Assembly: GCA_038116745.1 (NCBI GenBank) | Contig: JAYODW010000026.1 | Location: 10,560-74,559 of the forward strand | Origin: JAYODW01 sp038116745 | GTDB taxonomy: Bacteria; Pseudomonadota; Gammaproteobacteria; Ga0077536 | Direction of reading: 5' to 3' | Length of the DNA: 64,000 nt | Shown: positions 1 to 8,589 of the stretch, one piece after another | Layout of the letters: each line of letters begins with the position of its first letter | How positions within the stretch are numbered: the stretch's first letter is position 1 | Position numbers and translations under genes: made by a program | Notes under the pieces: generated by a model | Told to the model about the DNA's origin: nothing | The model's input: the letters and a program-made list of their open reading frames with translations, nothing else | Databases searched by the model: none

Positions 1-252
1 CCGCACGGCGAGCGGGCTGTCGGGGTCATTGAGAGCCGCCGGGGTCAGCGCTTCCTGTGCGTTCAGACCCTGCGTAGTCACCAGATCTTCGTCACCTAAC
101 GCCCCTGCGTTTGATGCGGATGTCGATGTCCGGTCTTCAACCGTTGCACTGCTTCGGGTTGCATCGGATCGATTCTTGTTCGAACTGCAGGCAGTGAGTA
201 CCAGTGCAGTCGTAAGCAACAACAATAGTGTGAGTCCAGCCCGTTTCATCAT
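1..252 (-). CDS. pal: Pal, peptidoglycan-associated lipoprotein (N-terminal part, runs off the window)
   Basis: Only the first 84 codons are present; the gene continues beyond base 1. The product starts MMKRAGLTLLLLL, followed by a hydrophobic stretch and a lipobox LTAC (Cys at residue 22), so it is an outer-membrane lipoprotein. A low-complexity Ser/Thr/Asn/Ala tether follows, as in Pal. The OmpA-like peptidoglycan-binding domain lies outside the window, so the name rests on the lipoprotein signal and on the position directly downstream of tolB. An AGGAG motif precedes two tandem ATG codons (252 and 249); the second has the better spacing. Pal binds peptidoglycan and TolB and anchors the outer membrane during constriction. 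Confidence 0.85.
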   Translation of the reverse strand, partial: MMKRAGLTLLLLLTTALVLTACSSNKNRSDATRSSATVEDRTSTSASNAGALGDEDLVTTQGLNAQEALTPAALNDPDSPLAVR

Positions 253-292
253 TTTCTCCTCGTGAAAATACAGACTGTGAGCAAAGAGGCCG

Positions 293-309
293 GGCTGCCG
301 TCAGCAGCC
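293..309. other. Small hairpin between tolB and pal
   Basis: GGCTGC and GCAGCC form a 6-bp stem with a 5-base loop, about 40 bases upstream of the pal start. There is no following T tract. It may be a processing or attenuation site within the tol-pal transcript, or chance. Confidence 0.25.
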
Positions 310-391
310 TGGGACAATCGGTACGTTATGTTGGCTGAGGCCCGGGGAAACCGTTGACCGCGCCGTGTATCCCGCCCGAATTCAGATAGAA

Positions 392-1750
392 CTATTTCCG
401 GAAAGGTCCCCAAGCAGGCTCTCTGACCTCACCTCTCTGTAGCGCAAGGCGCTGTTTCAGGTGTCCGTCGGTTGAAGTCGCAGCCAGCTCCGTGCCGCGG
501 GTTCCCATCGTTGTATAAATTACCATACTGCCATTCGGAGCGAAGCTCGGCGCCTCGTCAAGCGAGCCGTTTGTGAGGTGTTCGAACTGGTTTGTTGCGA
601 GATCAAGAGACGCAATTCGATAGTGCCCTGAACCTCCGTTGACGACGACCAGTTTCCGGCCGTCGGGCGAGTATCGGGCCCGAGCGTTGTAAGGCCCCAT
701 GTTGAACGTCACGCGTTGCGGTTGGCTACCATCGAAAGCCAGGCGGTAGATCTGCGGGCCGCCACCTCGGTCTGATGTGAATACGAGGGCTCGACCATCG
801 GGCGACCAGCTGGGTTCCGTGTCGATTCCCGGATGATTGGTCAGTCGGGTCAGCTTTCCCCCGAGCAGGTCATACAGGTAGATCTCGGGATTGCCATCCC
901 GGGACAGGGTGACCGCCAGTCGTTTTCCGTCCGGCGCAAACGAAGGTGCACTGTTGATTCCTGGACCGGCAATGATGCGCTCCCGTTTTCCGCTGCCGAT
1001 GTCCTGTAGGTAAATCGAGGAGTTGCGGCTCTCAAATGACACATAAGCCAGCTGAGCGCCGTCGGGTGACCAGGCCGGGGACAGAAGTGGCTGTGAAGAC
1101 TCGAGGATAGTGTGCGGGTTGAAACCGTCGGCATCCGCAATCTGCATGCGGTAAACAGCGCTTTTGTCGGCCGCCTTATCCACCGTGACGTAGGCGATGC
1201 GGGTTGAGAAAGCCCCTTTCTGATTCAGCAGTTTTTCGTAAATAACGTCACTGATGTGGTGTGCCGTCAGGCGGATATTCGCTGCTGTGCTGGGGATACG
1301 GAAACCAGCCAGCTGTTTTCCCTTGTAGACATCGACTAACCGGAATTCGACGTTGTACCCGCCGCCCGGTGCGGACAGCACTTTGCCGATCACGAGATTT
1401 TCCATACCCAGCAATCGCCAGTCCTTGAAGTTGACAGCACTGAAGGTCGACGGGCGGGACGGCAGATCTTCCGGCGGCATGGCCGCGAAGCGGCCGGAGC
1501 GGGACAGGTCGGAACGAACAATGGCCGCCAGGTCAAAGCTCAGCCCTTCGCCGTTTTCGGTGGCGAAAGGCACGACGGCGATCGGCAAAGCCGACTCGAT
1601 TCCTTCGGTGATGCGTATGGTGAGCTCTCCGTCGCGTGCGTTGACCGCGCTCAGACCGGCCGCGACGGTGAGCAGACTCAGGGTTGCAGCGACCCGGAGA
1701 CAGTGCTTGGAGAGACGGGATGTTGCGCTAAATCTGGGGATCAAAAACAA
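392..1750 (-). CDS. tolB: TolB, periplasmic component of the Tol-Pal system
   Basis: 452 residues, close to the family's usual 430-450. It has an N-terminal signal sequence (hydrophobic core about residues 20-38, ending SAVNA), an alpha/beta TolB_N domain to about residue 180, and then a beta-propeller of repeated PD40 blades with the motifs SPAWSPDG, APSFAPDG, EPSWSPDG, RARYSPDG and APSFAPNG. TolB acts in the periplasm and binds Pal, releasing it when TolA engages. The start is a TTG at 1750 with a clear AAGGAG eight bases upstream. This start lies inside tolA, giving a 23-base overlap that suggests translational coupling. Pal follows after about 140 bases. Confidence 0.96.
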   Translation of the reverse strand: MFLIPRFSATSRLSKHCLRVAATLSLLTVAAGLSAVNARDGELTIRITEGIESALPIAVVPFATENGEGLSFDLAAIVRSDLSRSGRFAAMPPEDLPSRPSTFSAVNFKDWRLLGMENLVIGKVLSAPGGGYNVEFRLVDVYKGKQLAGFRIPSTAANIRLTAHHISDVIYEKLLNQKGAFSTRIAYVTVDKAADKSAVYRMQIADADGFNPHTILESSQPLLSPAWSPDGAQLAYVSFESRNSSIYLQDIGSGKRERIIAGPGINSAPSFAPDGKRLAVTLSRDGNPEIYLYDLLGGKLTRLTNHPGIDTEPSWSPDGRALVFTSDRGGGPQIYRLAFDGSQPQRVTFNMGPYNARARYSPDGRKLVVVNGGSGHYRIASLDLATNQFEHLTNGSLDEAPSFAPNGSMVIYTTMGTRGTELAATSTDGHLKQRLALQRGEVREPAWGPFRK

Positions 1751-2636
1751 ACGAGATACTCCTTACCTGCTCAAACAGGCGCGGTTCTGTGGGTACGGGC
1801 AACGGTGCGGCTTTGCGCACCGCGTTTTCTGCCTGGCGGTCAAAGCTGGCGTTACCGCTGGAACGAACAATCTGCACGCCCGCGACTTCTCCTCCGGGGA
1901 CGAGCGTAATCCTCAGAGTGCATGACAGCCCGTCGAATCCAGGGAGGATGGTAAATGACTGCCTTACACGAGCTGCAATGGCGGCAACGAAACGATTGAT
2001 TTCCGCGCTGTCAGCGGCCGCCCGAGCGGCAGCCTCCTCAGCGGCGAGTTCTTCGCGCAAGGCTTTTTCCATGCGCTCACGCTCCTCTGCTTTGCGCGCG
2101 GCCTCGCGTTTTTTCTTCTCTGCTTCAGCCGCCTGCTTCTTTGCTTCTGCGGCCTTTTGCTCAGCAGCGCGCTTTTTACGCGCTTCTTCCTCTGCCTTCT
2201 TTTTTGCGGCCTCTCTTTTTGCCTCTTCGTCCGCGGCTTTCTTCCTGGCCTCCGCCGCTCGTTTCTCCGCTTCGACCTTCTGCTTGGCGGCTTTGTCTTT
2301 CGCGGCAGTAAGACGCTCCTGTTCCGCTTTCAGCTCCTGGAGTTTCTGCTCTTCAGCTTTTCGCTGACGCGCCAGTTCTTCAGCCTGACTTTGCGCTTTC
2401 TTCAGGCGTTCGTCCTCTGCACTCTTTGCAGCCGCGTCGGCTTTTTTCAGCCGTTCGATTTCGGCCTCCACGGCGCGCCGATCGATAGTGGTGGCGTTGA
2501 CGATTTCCCGTACGGGTTGAGGTGCAGCGACGTCACGAGGTCTGAACTCAGCGCCGAAAAGCAGCAGCGCCGCCAGCCCCAGGTGAAGGATGGTTGATCC
2601 GATAAAGGCGCGCAGCGAGAGCGGTTCCGGGAGCAT
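1728..2636 (-). CDS. tolA: TolA, inner-membrane spanning protein of the Tol-Pal system
   Basis: 302 residues. A single membrane segment (about residues 10-28) anchors it. A long Ala/Lys/Glu-rich helical domain (about 45-205), with many AEKK- and EEARKK-like heptads, crosses the periplasm. A compact C-terminal domain (about 206-302) carries the usual motif around VRSSGNASFDRQAENA. TolA couples the proton motive force, harvested by TolQR, to TolB-Pal at the outer membrane. It is shorter than the E. coli protein (about 420), mainly in the helical domain. ATG start at 2636; its TAG stop lies inside tolB, and tolR ends 4 bases upstream of its start. Confidence 0.95.
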   Translation of the reverse strand: MLPEPLSLRAFIGSTILHLGLAALLLFGAEFRPRDVAAPQPVREIVNATTIDRRAVEAEIERLKKADAAAKSAEDERLKKAQSQAEELARQRKAEEQKLQELKAEQERLTAAKDKAAKQKVEAEKRAAEARKKAADEEAKREAAKKKAEEEARKKRAAEQKAAEAKKQAAEAEKKKREAARKAEERERMEKALREELAAEEAAARAAADSAEINRFVAAIAARVRQSFTILPGFDGLSCTLRITLVPGGEVAGVQIVRSSGNASFDRQAENAVRKAAPLPVPTEPRLFEQVRSISFVFDPQI

Positions 2637-2640
2637 TGCT

Positions 2641-3075
2641 TCAGTCGGTGACAGGTTCGGTCACCAGGCCGACGGTGGTCGCGCCGGCATTCTTGAGCAG
2701 CGTCATGATGGTTACTACTCGGCCGTAAGGGACCTCGCGGTCTCCTTCGACGAGCACTTCGGTGTTCGGGCGGTACTTCAGTACCGCGGCAATCCGCGTT
2801 GTCAGCGTCTGCTCGTCAATCGGCTCGCTGGGGGTTTCGCCGATGTCGGTGAAGATATCTCCTGATCGGTTGACGGTAACGACCACAGGCTCCTGATCAC
2901 TTGGAGGTATGACCGCTGAGGGCGCTTGCGGCAGGTCAATTTTGACGCCCTGAGTGATGAGCGGGGCGGTAACCATAAAAATGATCAACAGCACCAGCAT
3001 CACGTCGATATAAGGCACGACGTTGATCTCGGACATAACCCGCCTGCGGTTGTTGCGCTGGTTCGTGGCAGCCAT
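2641..3075 (-). CDS. tolR: TolR, proton-channel partner in the TolQR motor
   Basis: 144 residues, typical of the ExbD/TolR family. It has a short cytoplasmic N-terminus, one membrane helix (about residues 18-40) containing the proton-carrying Asp24 in PYIDVMLVLLIIF, and a periplasmic domain. With TolQ it forms the stator that energises TolA. It sits 4 bases from tolA and 9 bases from tolQ, in one transcription unit. Confidence 0.96.
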   Translation of the reverse strand: MAATNQRNNRRRVMSEINVVPYIDVMLVLLIIFMVTAPLITQGVKIDLPQAPSAVIPPSDQEPVVVTVNRSGDIFTDIGETPSEPIDEQTLTTRIAAVLKYRPNTEVLVEGDREVPYGRVVTIMTLLKNAGATTVGLVTEPVTD

Positions 3076-3084
3076 GTAGGTCGT

Positions 3085-3759
3085 TCAGTCCTGCACCTGG
3101 CGTCGCAGGATAGAGACGAATTCCTCCACGAAGATGTCATACCGACCCACGATCCGGTCGATCGCGCTGGCGTAGCGGTTGTATCCGATCACAGCAGGAA
3201 TGGCGGCGAACAGACCCATGGCCGTGGCCACCAGCGCTTCTGAAATCCCCGGTGCCACCATTGCCAGGGTGGCCTGATGGACGTTACCCAGCGCCTGGAA
3301 TGAATTCATGATGCCCCAGACGGTGCCAAACAATCCGATGTACGGACTGACTGAACCAACTGTCGCGAGGAAGGACAGGCCGCTCTCCAGCTCTTCCAGT
3401 TCGCGGCTCACGCTGACTTTCATCGCGCGTTGCGCGCCGTCGAGGATATCGGCGGGTTCAAGGCCGCCGCGCTTGCGCAGGCGCACAAACTCGTGAAAAC
3501 CGGATTCGAAAATCAGCTCCATGCCTGTCATGTTGTCCCGGTCTGCTGAAACGCGGTTGTACAGGCTGGTGAGGTCCTCGGTGGACCAGAATTCGTCTTC
3601 AAAATACGCGAGTTCTGCCCTTGCTTTTTTTATCTGCCGGCGCTTGCTGAAGATCAATGCCCAGGAAGCTATCGAAGCCAGCAACAGGATCAGCATGATG
3701 AGCTTTACCAGGAGACTCGCGCCCAGCACCAGGCTGGCAATAGACAGGTCGTTATGCAC
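3085..3759 (-). CDS. tolQ: TolQ, MotA/TolQ/ExbB-family channel protein
   Basis: 224 residues with three membrane segments: one near the N-terminus (about 12-38) and two in the C-terminal half around SVSPYIGLFGTVWGIMNSF and the GISEALVATAMGLFAAIPAV stretch, the family's conserved channel helices. It forms the pentameric stator ring with TolR. The start is GTG at 3759 and overlaps the ybgC stop by 8 bases, indicating coupling with the thioesterase gene, as in other gammaproteobacterial tol clusters. Confidence 0.96.
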   Translation of the reverse strand: MHNDLSIASLVLGASLLVKLIMLILLLASIASWALIFSKRRQIKKARAELAYFEDEFWSTEDLTSLYNRVSADRDNMTGMELIFESGFHEFVRLRKRGGLEPADILDGAQRAMKVSVSRELEELESGLSFLATVGSVSPYIGLFGTVWGIMNSFQALGNVHQATLAMVAPGISEALVATAMGLFAAIPAVIGYNRYASAIDRIVGRYDIFVEEFVSILRRQVQD

Positions 3760-4186
3760 CTTCGAAGGTCCTCATCATGTGGGCAGGTATACGACAGGGT
3801 CGCAAGGTCTCGGCGTGCACGCAGGCGATCGTATTGATAGCCGCGCAGACTTCCCGATTTTCGGCATCGACGATGGTCTGCTTCATGCAGAGACTCACGC
3901 GTCGCGCCGACTCGAGGCGCGAGTGCACGACTAAAGTGGCGTTAAAGCGTGCAGGCAGAACAAACTGGAGATCGCTGCGTGCAATGACGAACAGGATGCC
4001 AGATGACTCCCGGAGCTCGTCCTGCTCAAAACCGAGCTTGCGCAACCACTCCGTACGCGCGCGCTCCATAAAACGGAGGTAGTTTGCGTGGTAGACGATC
4101 CCCGCCGCATCAGTGTCTTCGTAGTACACCCGGACCGGCCAGGAGAATTCCGAGACCCGAGTGAGCGGGGCGCGCTTACTGTTCAT
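3752..4186 (-). CDS. ybgC: YbgC, hot-dog fold acyl-CoA thioesterase of the tol-pal cluster
   Basis: 144 residues with the 4-hydroxybenzoyl-CoA thioesterase motif YYEDTDAAGIVYHANYLRF near residues 21-39, including the catalytic Asp after EDT. Members hydrolyse acyl-CoA or acyl-ACP and are linked to phospholipid metabolism at the inner membrane; the substrate here is inferred from the family. Its start overlaps the end of ruvB by 11 bases and its end overlaps tolQ by 8, placing it in the continuous ruv-tol operon. Confidence 0.93.
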   Translation of the reverse strand: MNSKRAPLTRVSEFSWPVRVYYEDTDAAGIVYHANYLRFMERARTEWLRKLGFEQDELRESSGILFVIARSDLQFVLPARFNATLVVHSRLESARRVSLCMKQTIVDAENREVCAAINTIACVHAETLRPCRIPAHMMRTFEGA

Positions 4187-5213
4187 CCGAGAACAGATCC
4201 TGAGACAGTGTGTTCTCCGGGACGGTCAGGCCGAAATGCTGCCACGCGGAGCGGGTTGCCGTGCGCCCTCGCGGAGTCCGCATCAGGAAACCCTGCTGAA
4301 TCAGATACGGCTCCAGAACGTCTTCTATGGTGCCGCGTTCTTCGCCGATGGCCGCGGCCAGGCTGTCGACGCCGACCGGTCCTCCATCGAATTTCTGCAT
4401 GATCGCAAGCAGGAGCTTGCGGTCCATGACGTCAAAACCATTACTGTCTACATTGAGCAGATCGAGGGCTCGCGAGGTTACCTCGGCATCGAGCTTCCCG
4501 TCTGCCTTGATCTGCGCGTAGTCGCGCGCTCGCCGCAGCAGTCGGTTAGCGATACGCGGCGTGCCCCGCGAGCGATGCGCGAGCTCTTTTGCCCCACCGG
4601 AGTCGATTTCGACGCCCAGGATGCGCGCTGCGCGCAGCACGATCTGCGCAAGGTCGGCGACTGAGTAAAACTCCAGGCGTTGCACGATCCCGAACCTGTC
4701 GCGCAGGGGAGACGTCAGCAGCCCTGCTCTGGTTGTTGCCCCGACCAGTGTGAATCTCGGGAGATCCAGTTTGATGGCTCGAGCAGCCGGGCCTTCCCCA
4801 ATCATGATGTCGAGCTGATAGTCCTCCATCGCTGGATAGAGAATCTCCTCGACAACCGGACTCAGGCGATGAATCTCGTCTATAAACAGCACATCACCCT
4901 GTTCCAGGTTTGTCAGCAGGGCCGCCAGGTCTCCCGGCCGTTCGAGCACCGGACCCGAAGTCTGGCGCAGATTGACCTCCATCTCGTTCGCAATAATGTG
5001 CGCGAGGGTTGTTTTGCCGAGCCCCGGGGGGCCGAAAATTAAAACGTGGTCCAGCGCCTCGGAGCGCGCGCGCGCAGCGCCGACAAAGATCTCCATCTGT
5101 TCACTGACAGCTGGCTGGCCAATGTAGTCAGACAGCAGCCGGGGACGGATGGTGCGGTCAGCCTCATCATCACCCGCGGCGCTCGAGGATACGATTCGGT
5201 CAGTGTCGGTCAT
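4176..5213 (-). CDS. ruvB: RuvB, Holliday junction branch-migration ATPase
   Basis: 345 residues, the family's usual length. It is an AAA+ motor with Walker A GPPGLGKTTLAH (about residue 61), Walker B LFIDEIHRL (about 108), a sensor region at LVGATTRAGLL and a C-terminal winged helix ending in the FLMRTPRGR region that contacts DNA. RuvB hexamers drive branch migration on RuvA-bound junctions. ATG at 5213. It follows ruvA after a 33-base gap and precedes ybgC with an overlap. Confidence 0.98.
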   Translation of the reverse strand: MTDTDRIVSSSAAGDDEADRTIRPRLLSDYIGQPAVSEQMEIFVGAARARSEALDHVLIFGPPGLGKTTLAHIIANEMEVNLRQTSGPVLERPGDLAALLTNLEQGDVLFIDEIHRLSPVVEEILYPAMEDYQLDIMIGEGPAARAIKLDLPRFTLVGATTRAGLLTSPLRDRFGIVQRLEFYSVADLAQIVLRAARILGVEIDSGGAKELAHRSRGTPRIANRLLRRARDYAQIKADGKLDAEVTSRALDLLNVDSNGFDVMDRKLLLAIMQKFDGGPVGVDSLAAAIGEERGTIEDVLEPYLIQQGFLMRTPRGRTATRSAWQHFGLTVPENTLSQDLFSDEQ

Positions 5214-5246
5214 GTATGGTCCGCAGCCGCAGAGCGCTCAGGCGAC

Positions 5247-5846
5247 TCATTTCGGTAAAAGCTTTTTCAGGACTTCCCTGATGATGGTCTCGCTGCTCAT
5301 ACCCGTCGTTTCAATCTCGTGTACGAAGCGGCTGGCTTCCTGAGGCTTGTAGCCAAGGGCTATCAGCCCGCTGACCGCGTCGTTGACCGGATCCTGTCGA
5401 GCTTCCCGAGCCGCAGCTGGCAGGGGCCTGCTTTCGTCTCCCAGATGGCCGACGCGATCGCGCATCTCTACGATGAGCCGCTCAGCTGTCTTCTTGCCGA
5501 CTCCCGGCAACGCAACCAGGCGCGCGGTGTCCCCAGCGCTGACGCAGGCGGCAAATTCATCAGCGCTCATACCGGAAAGTATGACCAGCGCCATCTTGGT
5601 GCCCACGCCGTTGACCTTGAGCAGGCTGCGAAACAGGCTGCGTTCGCCGTCGCTGAAGAAGCCATAGAGCAGATGGGCGTCTTCGCGCACGGTGAGATGT
5701 GTATACAGGGATACACGCTCGTTGATTTCAGGAAGTGCCCAGATCGTCGTCATCGGGGCTTCCAGTTCGTATCCCACCCCGTTGCAGTCGATCACAATCT
5801 GCGGCGGTTTCTTCTCAATGAGCGTGCCGGAAATGCGCCCAATCAT
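5247..5846 (-). CDS. ruvA: RuvA, Holliday junction-binding subunit
   Basis: 199 residues from the chosen ATG at 5846, which begins MIGRISGTLIEKKPP, the standard RuvA N-terminus. A longer in-frame reading to 5906 is possible but adds an atypical leader. An OB-fold domain (1-65) is followed by helix-hairpin-helix motifs (NGVGTKMALVILSGM and LPGVGKKTAERLIVEM) and a C-terminal three-helix domain that contacts RuvB. The start overlaps the ruvC TGA in an ATGA arrangement, so translation is coupled. Confidence 0.96.
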   Translation of the reverse strand: MIGRISGTLIEKKPPQIVIDCNGVGYELEAPMTTIWALPEINERVSLYTHLTVREDAHLLYGFFSDGERSLFRSLLKVNGVGTKMALVILSGMSADEFAACVSAGDTARLVALPGVGKKTAERLIVEMRDRVGHLGDESRPLPAAAREARQDPVNDAVSGLIALGYKPQEASRFVHEIETTGMSSETIIREVLKKLLPK

Positions 5847-6349
5847 CGGCGCCCACCGCCAGCGAGTGCGATGCGAGCTACCCCTTCCCGCATGTGCGCA
5901 TGACAAATCGCTGCTGCTATGGCATCGGCCGCGTCGGTCGGCGGTTGGTGCTCCAGTTTCAGCAGGGCACCCACCATATGCTGCACCTGTCCCTTCTCCG
6001 CATGGCCACGGCCGACAACGGTCTGTTTGATAAGCGTCGCCGCATACTCATGCACCGCCACGCCAGCCCTGGCTACCGTGAGGATGGCGCCGCCGCGGGC
6101 ATGGCCTAGTTTCAGTGCAGAATCGGCGTTGCGGTGCATGAAAACCTTTTCTACCGCCGCCTCGTCGGGTTGGTATGTGGAAATTATCCCGTTCAGTTCA
6201 TCGAACAGTTTGACCAGTCGTTCGGCCATGGGTCCGCTACCCAGATGGATGCAGCCGTCGGCCAGCAGGGTCAGCTGATGGCGCGCGACCCGCACAACGC
6301 CGTATCCGGTGATGCGTGAACCGGGGTCGATGCCGAGAATGACGGTCAA
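5843..6349 (-). CDS. ruvC: RuvC, Holliday junction resolvase
   Basis: 168 residues. An RNase H-like nuclease with the expected acidic residues: Asp7 in ILGIDPGSRITGYG, Glu in AAVEKVFMHRN (about residue 66) and the DAADAIAAAICH pair near 138-141. It cuts junctions after RuvAB branch migration. It lies 18 bases downstream of yebC and overlaps ruvA by 4 bases. Confidence 0.97.
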   Translation of the reverse strand: MTVILGIDPGSRITGYGVVRVARHQLTLLADGCIHLGSGPMAERLVKLFDELNGIISTYQPDEAAVEKVFMHRNADSALKLGHARGGAILTVARAGVAVHEYAATLIKQTVVGRGHAEKGQVQHMVGALLKLEHQPPTDAADAIAAAICHAHMREGVARIALAGGGRR

Positions 6350-6367
6350 GGCTCAGCCCGGATCCCG

Positions 6368-7117
6368 CTAATCGCCGAGCGTCGCCAGGATTTCCTCGGA
6401 AATGCTGGCATTCGAGTACACCTTCTGCACATCGTCCAGATCCTCCAGCATGTCGAGCAGCCTGATCATGCGTTGAGCGTCGTCGGCATCGATGGCGTTG
6501 TTCACATCAGCGCGCATGGTGACGTCCGCGCTTTCGGGCGCGAAACCGGCCGTCGCCAGATGGTCCTTGACCGATGGAAATTCGTCTGCGGTTGTGAGGA
6601 TGTCAAATGAGCCGTCATCGTTGGATACGACATCCTCTGCGCCAGCATCGAGAGCGGCTTCCATCAAACGTTCTTCGTCGATGTCGGCACCGAAGCTCAG
6701 CAGGCCTTGTTTTTTGAACAGATAGGCAACGGAACCGTCCGTACCCAGGTTGCCGCCGCATTTTGTGAAGGCATGCCTCACCTCGGCTACCGTGCGGTTC
6801 CTGTTGTCAGTGAGACAGTCAACCATGACAGCGGTTCCGCCCGGGCCATAACCCTCGTAGCGGATTTCTTCGTAGTTATCGCCGTCGGTTCCGCCCGTGC
6901 CTCGGGCAATCGCTCTTTCAATCGTGTCTTTCGGCATGTTCGCGGCAAGCGCGTTGTCGACGGCTGCGCGCAGGCGTGGATTCGATCCCGGGTCGCCGCC
7001 ACCCATGCGCGCGGCTACCGTCGTCTCCCGTATGAGCCGCGTGAAAAGCTTGCCGCGCTTGGCATCCTGTCGCCCCTTGCGGTGGCGGATATTGGCCCAT
7101 TTGCTATGACCAGCCAT
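6368..7117 (-). CDS. yebC: YebC/PmpR-family protein, DNA-binding regulator or translation factor
   Basis: 249 residues from the ATG at 7117, starting MAGHSKWANIRHRKGRQD, the invariant family N-terminus; upstream in-frame codons to 7225 do not match the family. Conserved blocks include NPRLRAAVDNALAANMPKD and YEGYGPGGTAVMVDCLTDN. Members were described as transcription regulators, and more recent work links the family to relief of ribosome stalling; the sequence does not separate the two. It usually sits upstream of ruvC, as here. Confidence 0.95.
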   Translation of the reverse strand: MAGHSKWANIRHRKGRQDAKRGKLFTRLIRETTVAARMGGGDPGSNPRLRAAVDNALAANMPKDTIERAIARGTGGTDGDNYEEIRYEGYGPGGTAVMVDCLTDNRNRTVAEVRHAFTKCGGNLGTDGSVAYLFKKQGLLSFGADIDEERLMEAALDAGAEDVVSNDDGSFDILTTADEFPSVKDHLATAGFAPESADVTMRADVNNAIDADDAQRMIRLLDMLEDLDDVQKVYSNASISEEILATLGD

Positions 7118-7331
7118 GACGTGTTGCTGTTGCTCTCTGTATTTTCGGTGTGGGTAAAAGTGCTCTGTGCTGCCGCCGGTCACTGCGGTTGATGCCGCGG
7201 CGGGAGCGGAACTCGATTCTCGCAAATCGATAGTTCGCTTGCAGCGCCGTGGCGAGGGACCCGGGTGGCCGCATGCGGCGGCGGTTGCCTCCGCGGAGCT
7301 GCGTTGCAGCGGCAGATCAGGCGGGGGTGTT

Positions 7332-8441
7332 TCATGCGTCGTTGTTGCCGAGGACCTGCTGTCCGCGCGCCGCAGAGAAAGTCAGGAGGCGCTCTATCGG
7401 TATCCTGGCTTTCGCGGCGATGTCTGAGGCCACCTGGATCTCACCATGCCCCTCGCGCAGCGCGGCGGCGATTTTCTGGAGCCCGTTCATTGCCATCCAG
7501 GGACATGCGGCGCAGCTCCTGCAGGTGGCGCTGCGGCCGGCGGTCGGTGCTTCGAGTAATTGCTTATCGGGCGCTGCGAGTTGCATCTTGTGAAAGATGC
7601 CTTTGTCTGTCGCAATGATGAATGTTGTCTCTGGCGAGGATTTCACCTGCTGGATAAGCCCGGAAGTAGATCCGACATAGTCGGCGAGTCTCACCACCGA
7701 GGCGGGTGACTCCGGGTGCACCAGAACCTTAGCTTCAGGATGAGCCTGTTTGAGCTCGGCCAGCTCGGCGCCTTTGAACTCTTCGTGCACAATGCACGCG
7801 CCTTGCCAGCTGATCATGTCGGCCCCGGTTTGAGAGTGCACGTAGTCCCCGAGGTAGCGATCCGGAGCCCAGAGAATCTTTTTTCCTTGGGCATGTAAAT
7901 GATTGACCACATCGACTGCGCTGCCGGAGGTCACCATCCAGTCGGCACGCGCTTTTACAGCCGCGCTGGTATTCGCGTAGACGACCACAGTCCGGTCTGG
8001 GTGCTGATCACAGAAGGCGCTGAACGCGTCGGCGGCACATCCCAGATCGAGGGAGCAGTCGGCGCCGAGATCGGGCATCAGAACCCGTTTCTCGGGGTTG
8101 AGAATTTTGGCGGTCTCGCCCATGAACCGCACGCCGGCCACGACAAGGGTGGATGCCGGATGTTCATGGCCGAAGCGGGCCATATCCAGAGAATCTGAGA
8201 CGTACCCCCCGGTCTCATCGGCCAGTGTCTGGATCTCTGCGTCGGTGTAGTAATGCGCAACCAGAACAGCATCGTTGGCTTTGAGCAGCTGCCGGATCTC
8301 GGTGCGTAGAGAATCGCGCTCACCGGCGTCGAGCTGCTCCCGCACCGTGGGCGGTACATTGACCGAGGGAATCGCGTCTGGGCTGCTCGTTCTCACTGGG
8401 TTCTCACGAAAACGAAGAAGATACCTGTCCGGCACCAACAT
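7332..8441 (-). CDS. nadA: NadA, quinolinate synthase (4Fe-4S)
   Basis: 369 residues. It condenses iminoaspartate with dihydroxyacetone phosphate to make quinolinate in NAD synthesis. Diagnostic segments are VLVAHYYTDAEIQTLADETGG-like N-terminal sequence, LMPDLGADCSLDLGC, the IAWAPDR-type motif (here ILWAPDRYLG), CIVHEEF and the C-terminal CRSCAACPWMAMN cluster; three of these cysteines ligate the iron-sulfur cluster. ATG at 8441, without a strong ribosome binding site; a GTG about 15 codons downstream is an alternative. nadB and nadC are not in the window; nadD is at 20521. Confidence 0.96.
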   Translation of the reverse strand: MLVPDRYLLRFRENPVRTSSPDAIPSVNVPPTVREQLDAGERDSLRTEIRQLLKANDAVLVAHYYTDAEIQTLADETGGYVSDSLDMARFGHEHPASTLVVAGVRFMGETAKILNPEKRVLMPDLGADCSLDLGCAADAFSAFCDQHPDRTVVVYANTSAAVKARADWMVTSGSAVDVVNHLHAQGKKILWAPDRYLGDYVHSQTGADMISWQGACIVHEEFKGAELAELKQAHPEAKVLVHPESPASVVRLADYVGSTSGLIQQVKSSPETTFIIATDKGIFHKMQLAAPDKQLLEAPTAGRSATCRSCAACPWMAMNGLQKIAAALREGHGEIQVASDIAAKARIPIERLLTFSAARGQQVLGNNDA

Positions 8442-8589
8442 CCCGCATCCGGCACTTGTTCAGGCCGGGGTGGCACCGTGGACCAGCAACGGTTGCGATA
8501 GATCAAAACTCTACTACTACTGGTCGGGCGTCGCCATCGAAGGCTCGAAAGCGCCTCGCACGGCGTGACGTCATCGCTTGCCCGTGTCT

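Noticed and set aside
7118..7331. Possible gene in the gap between yebC and nadA
   Set aside because: Only short frames and GC-rich palindromes; the upstream extension of the yebC frame lacks family similarity.
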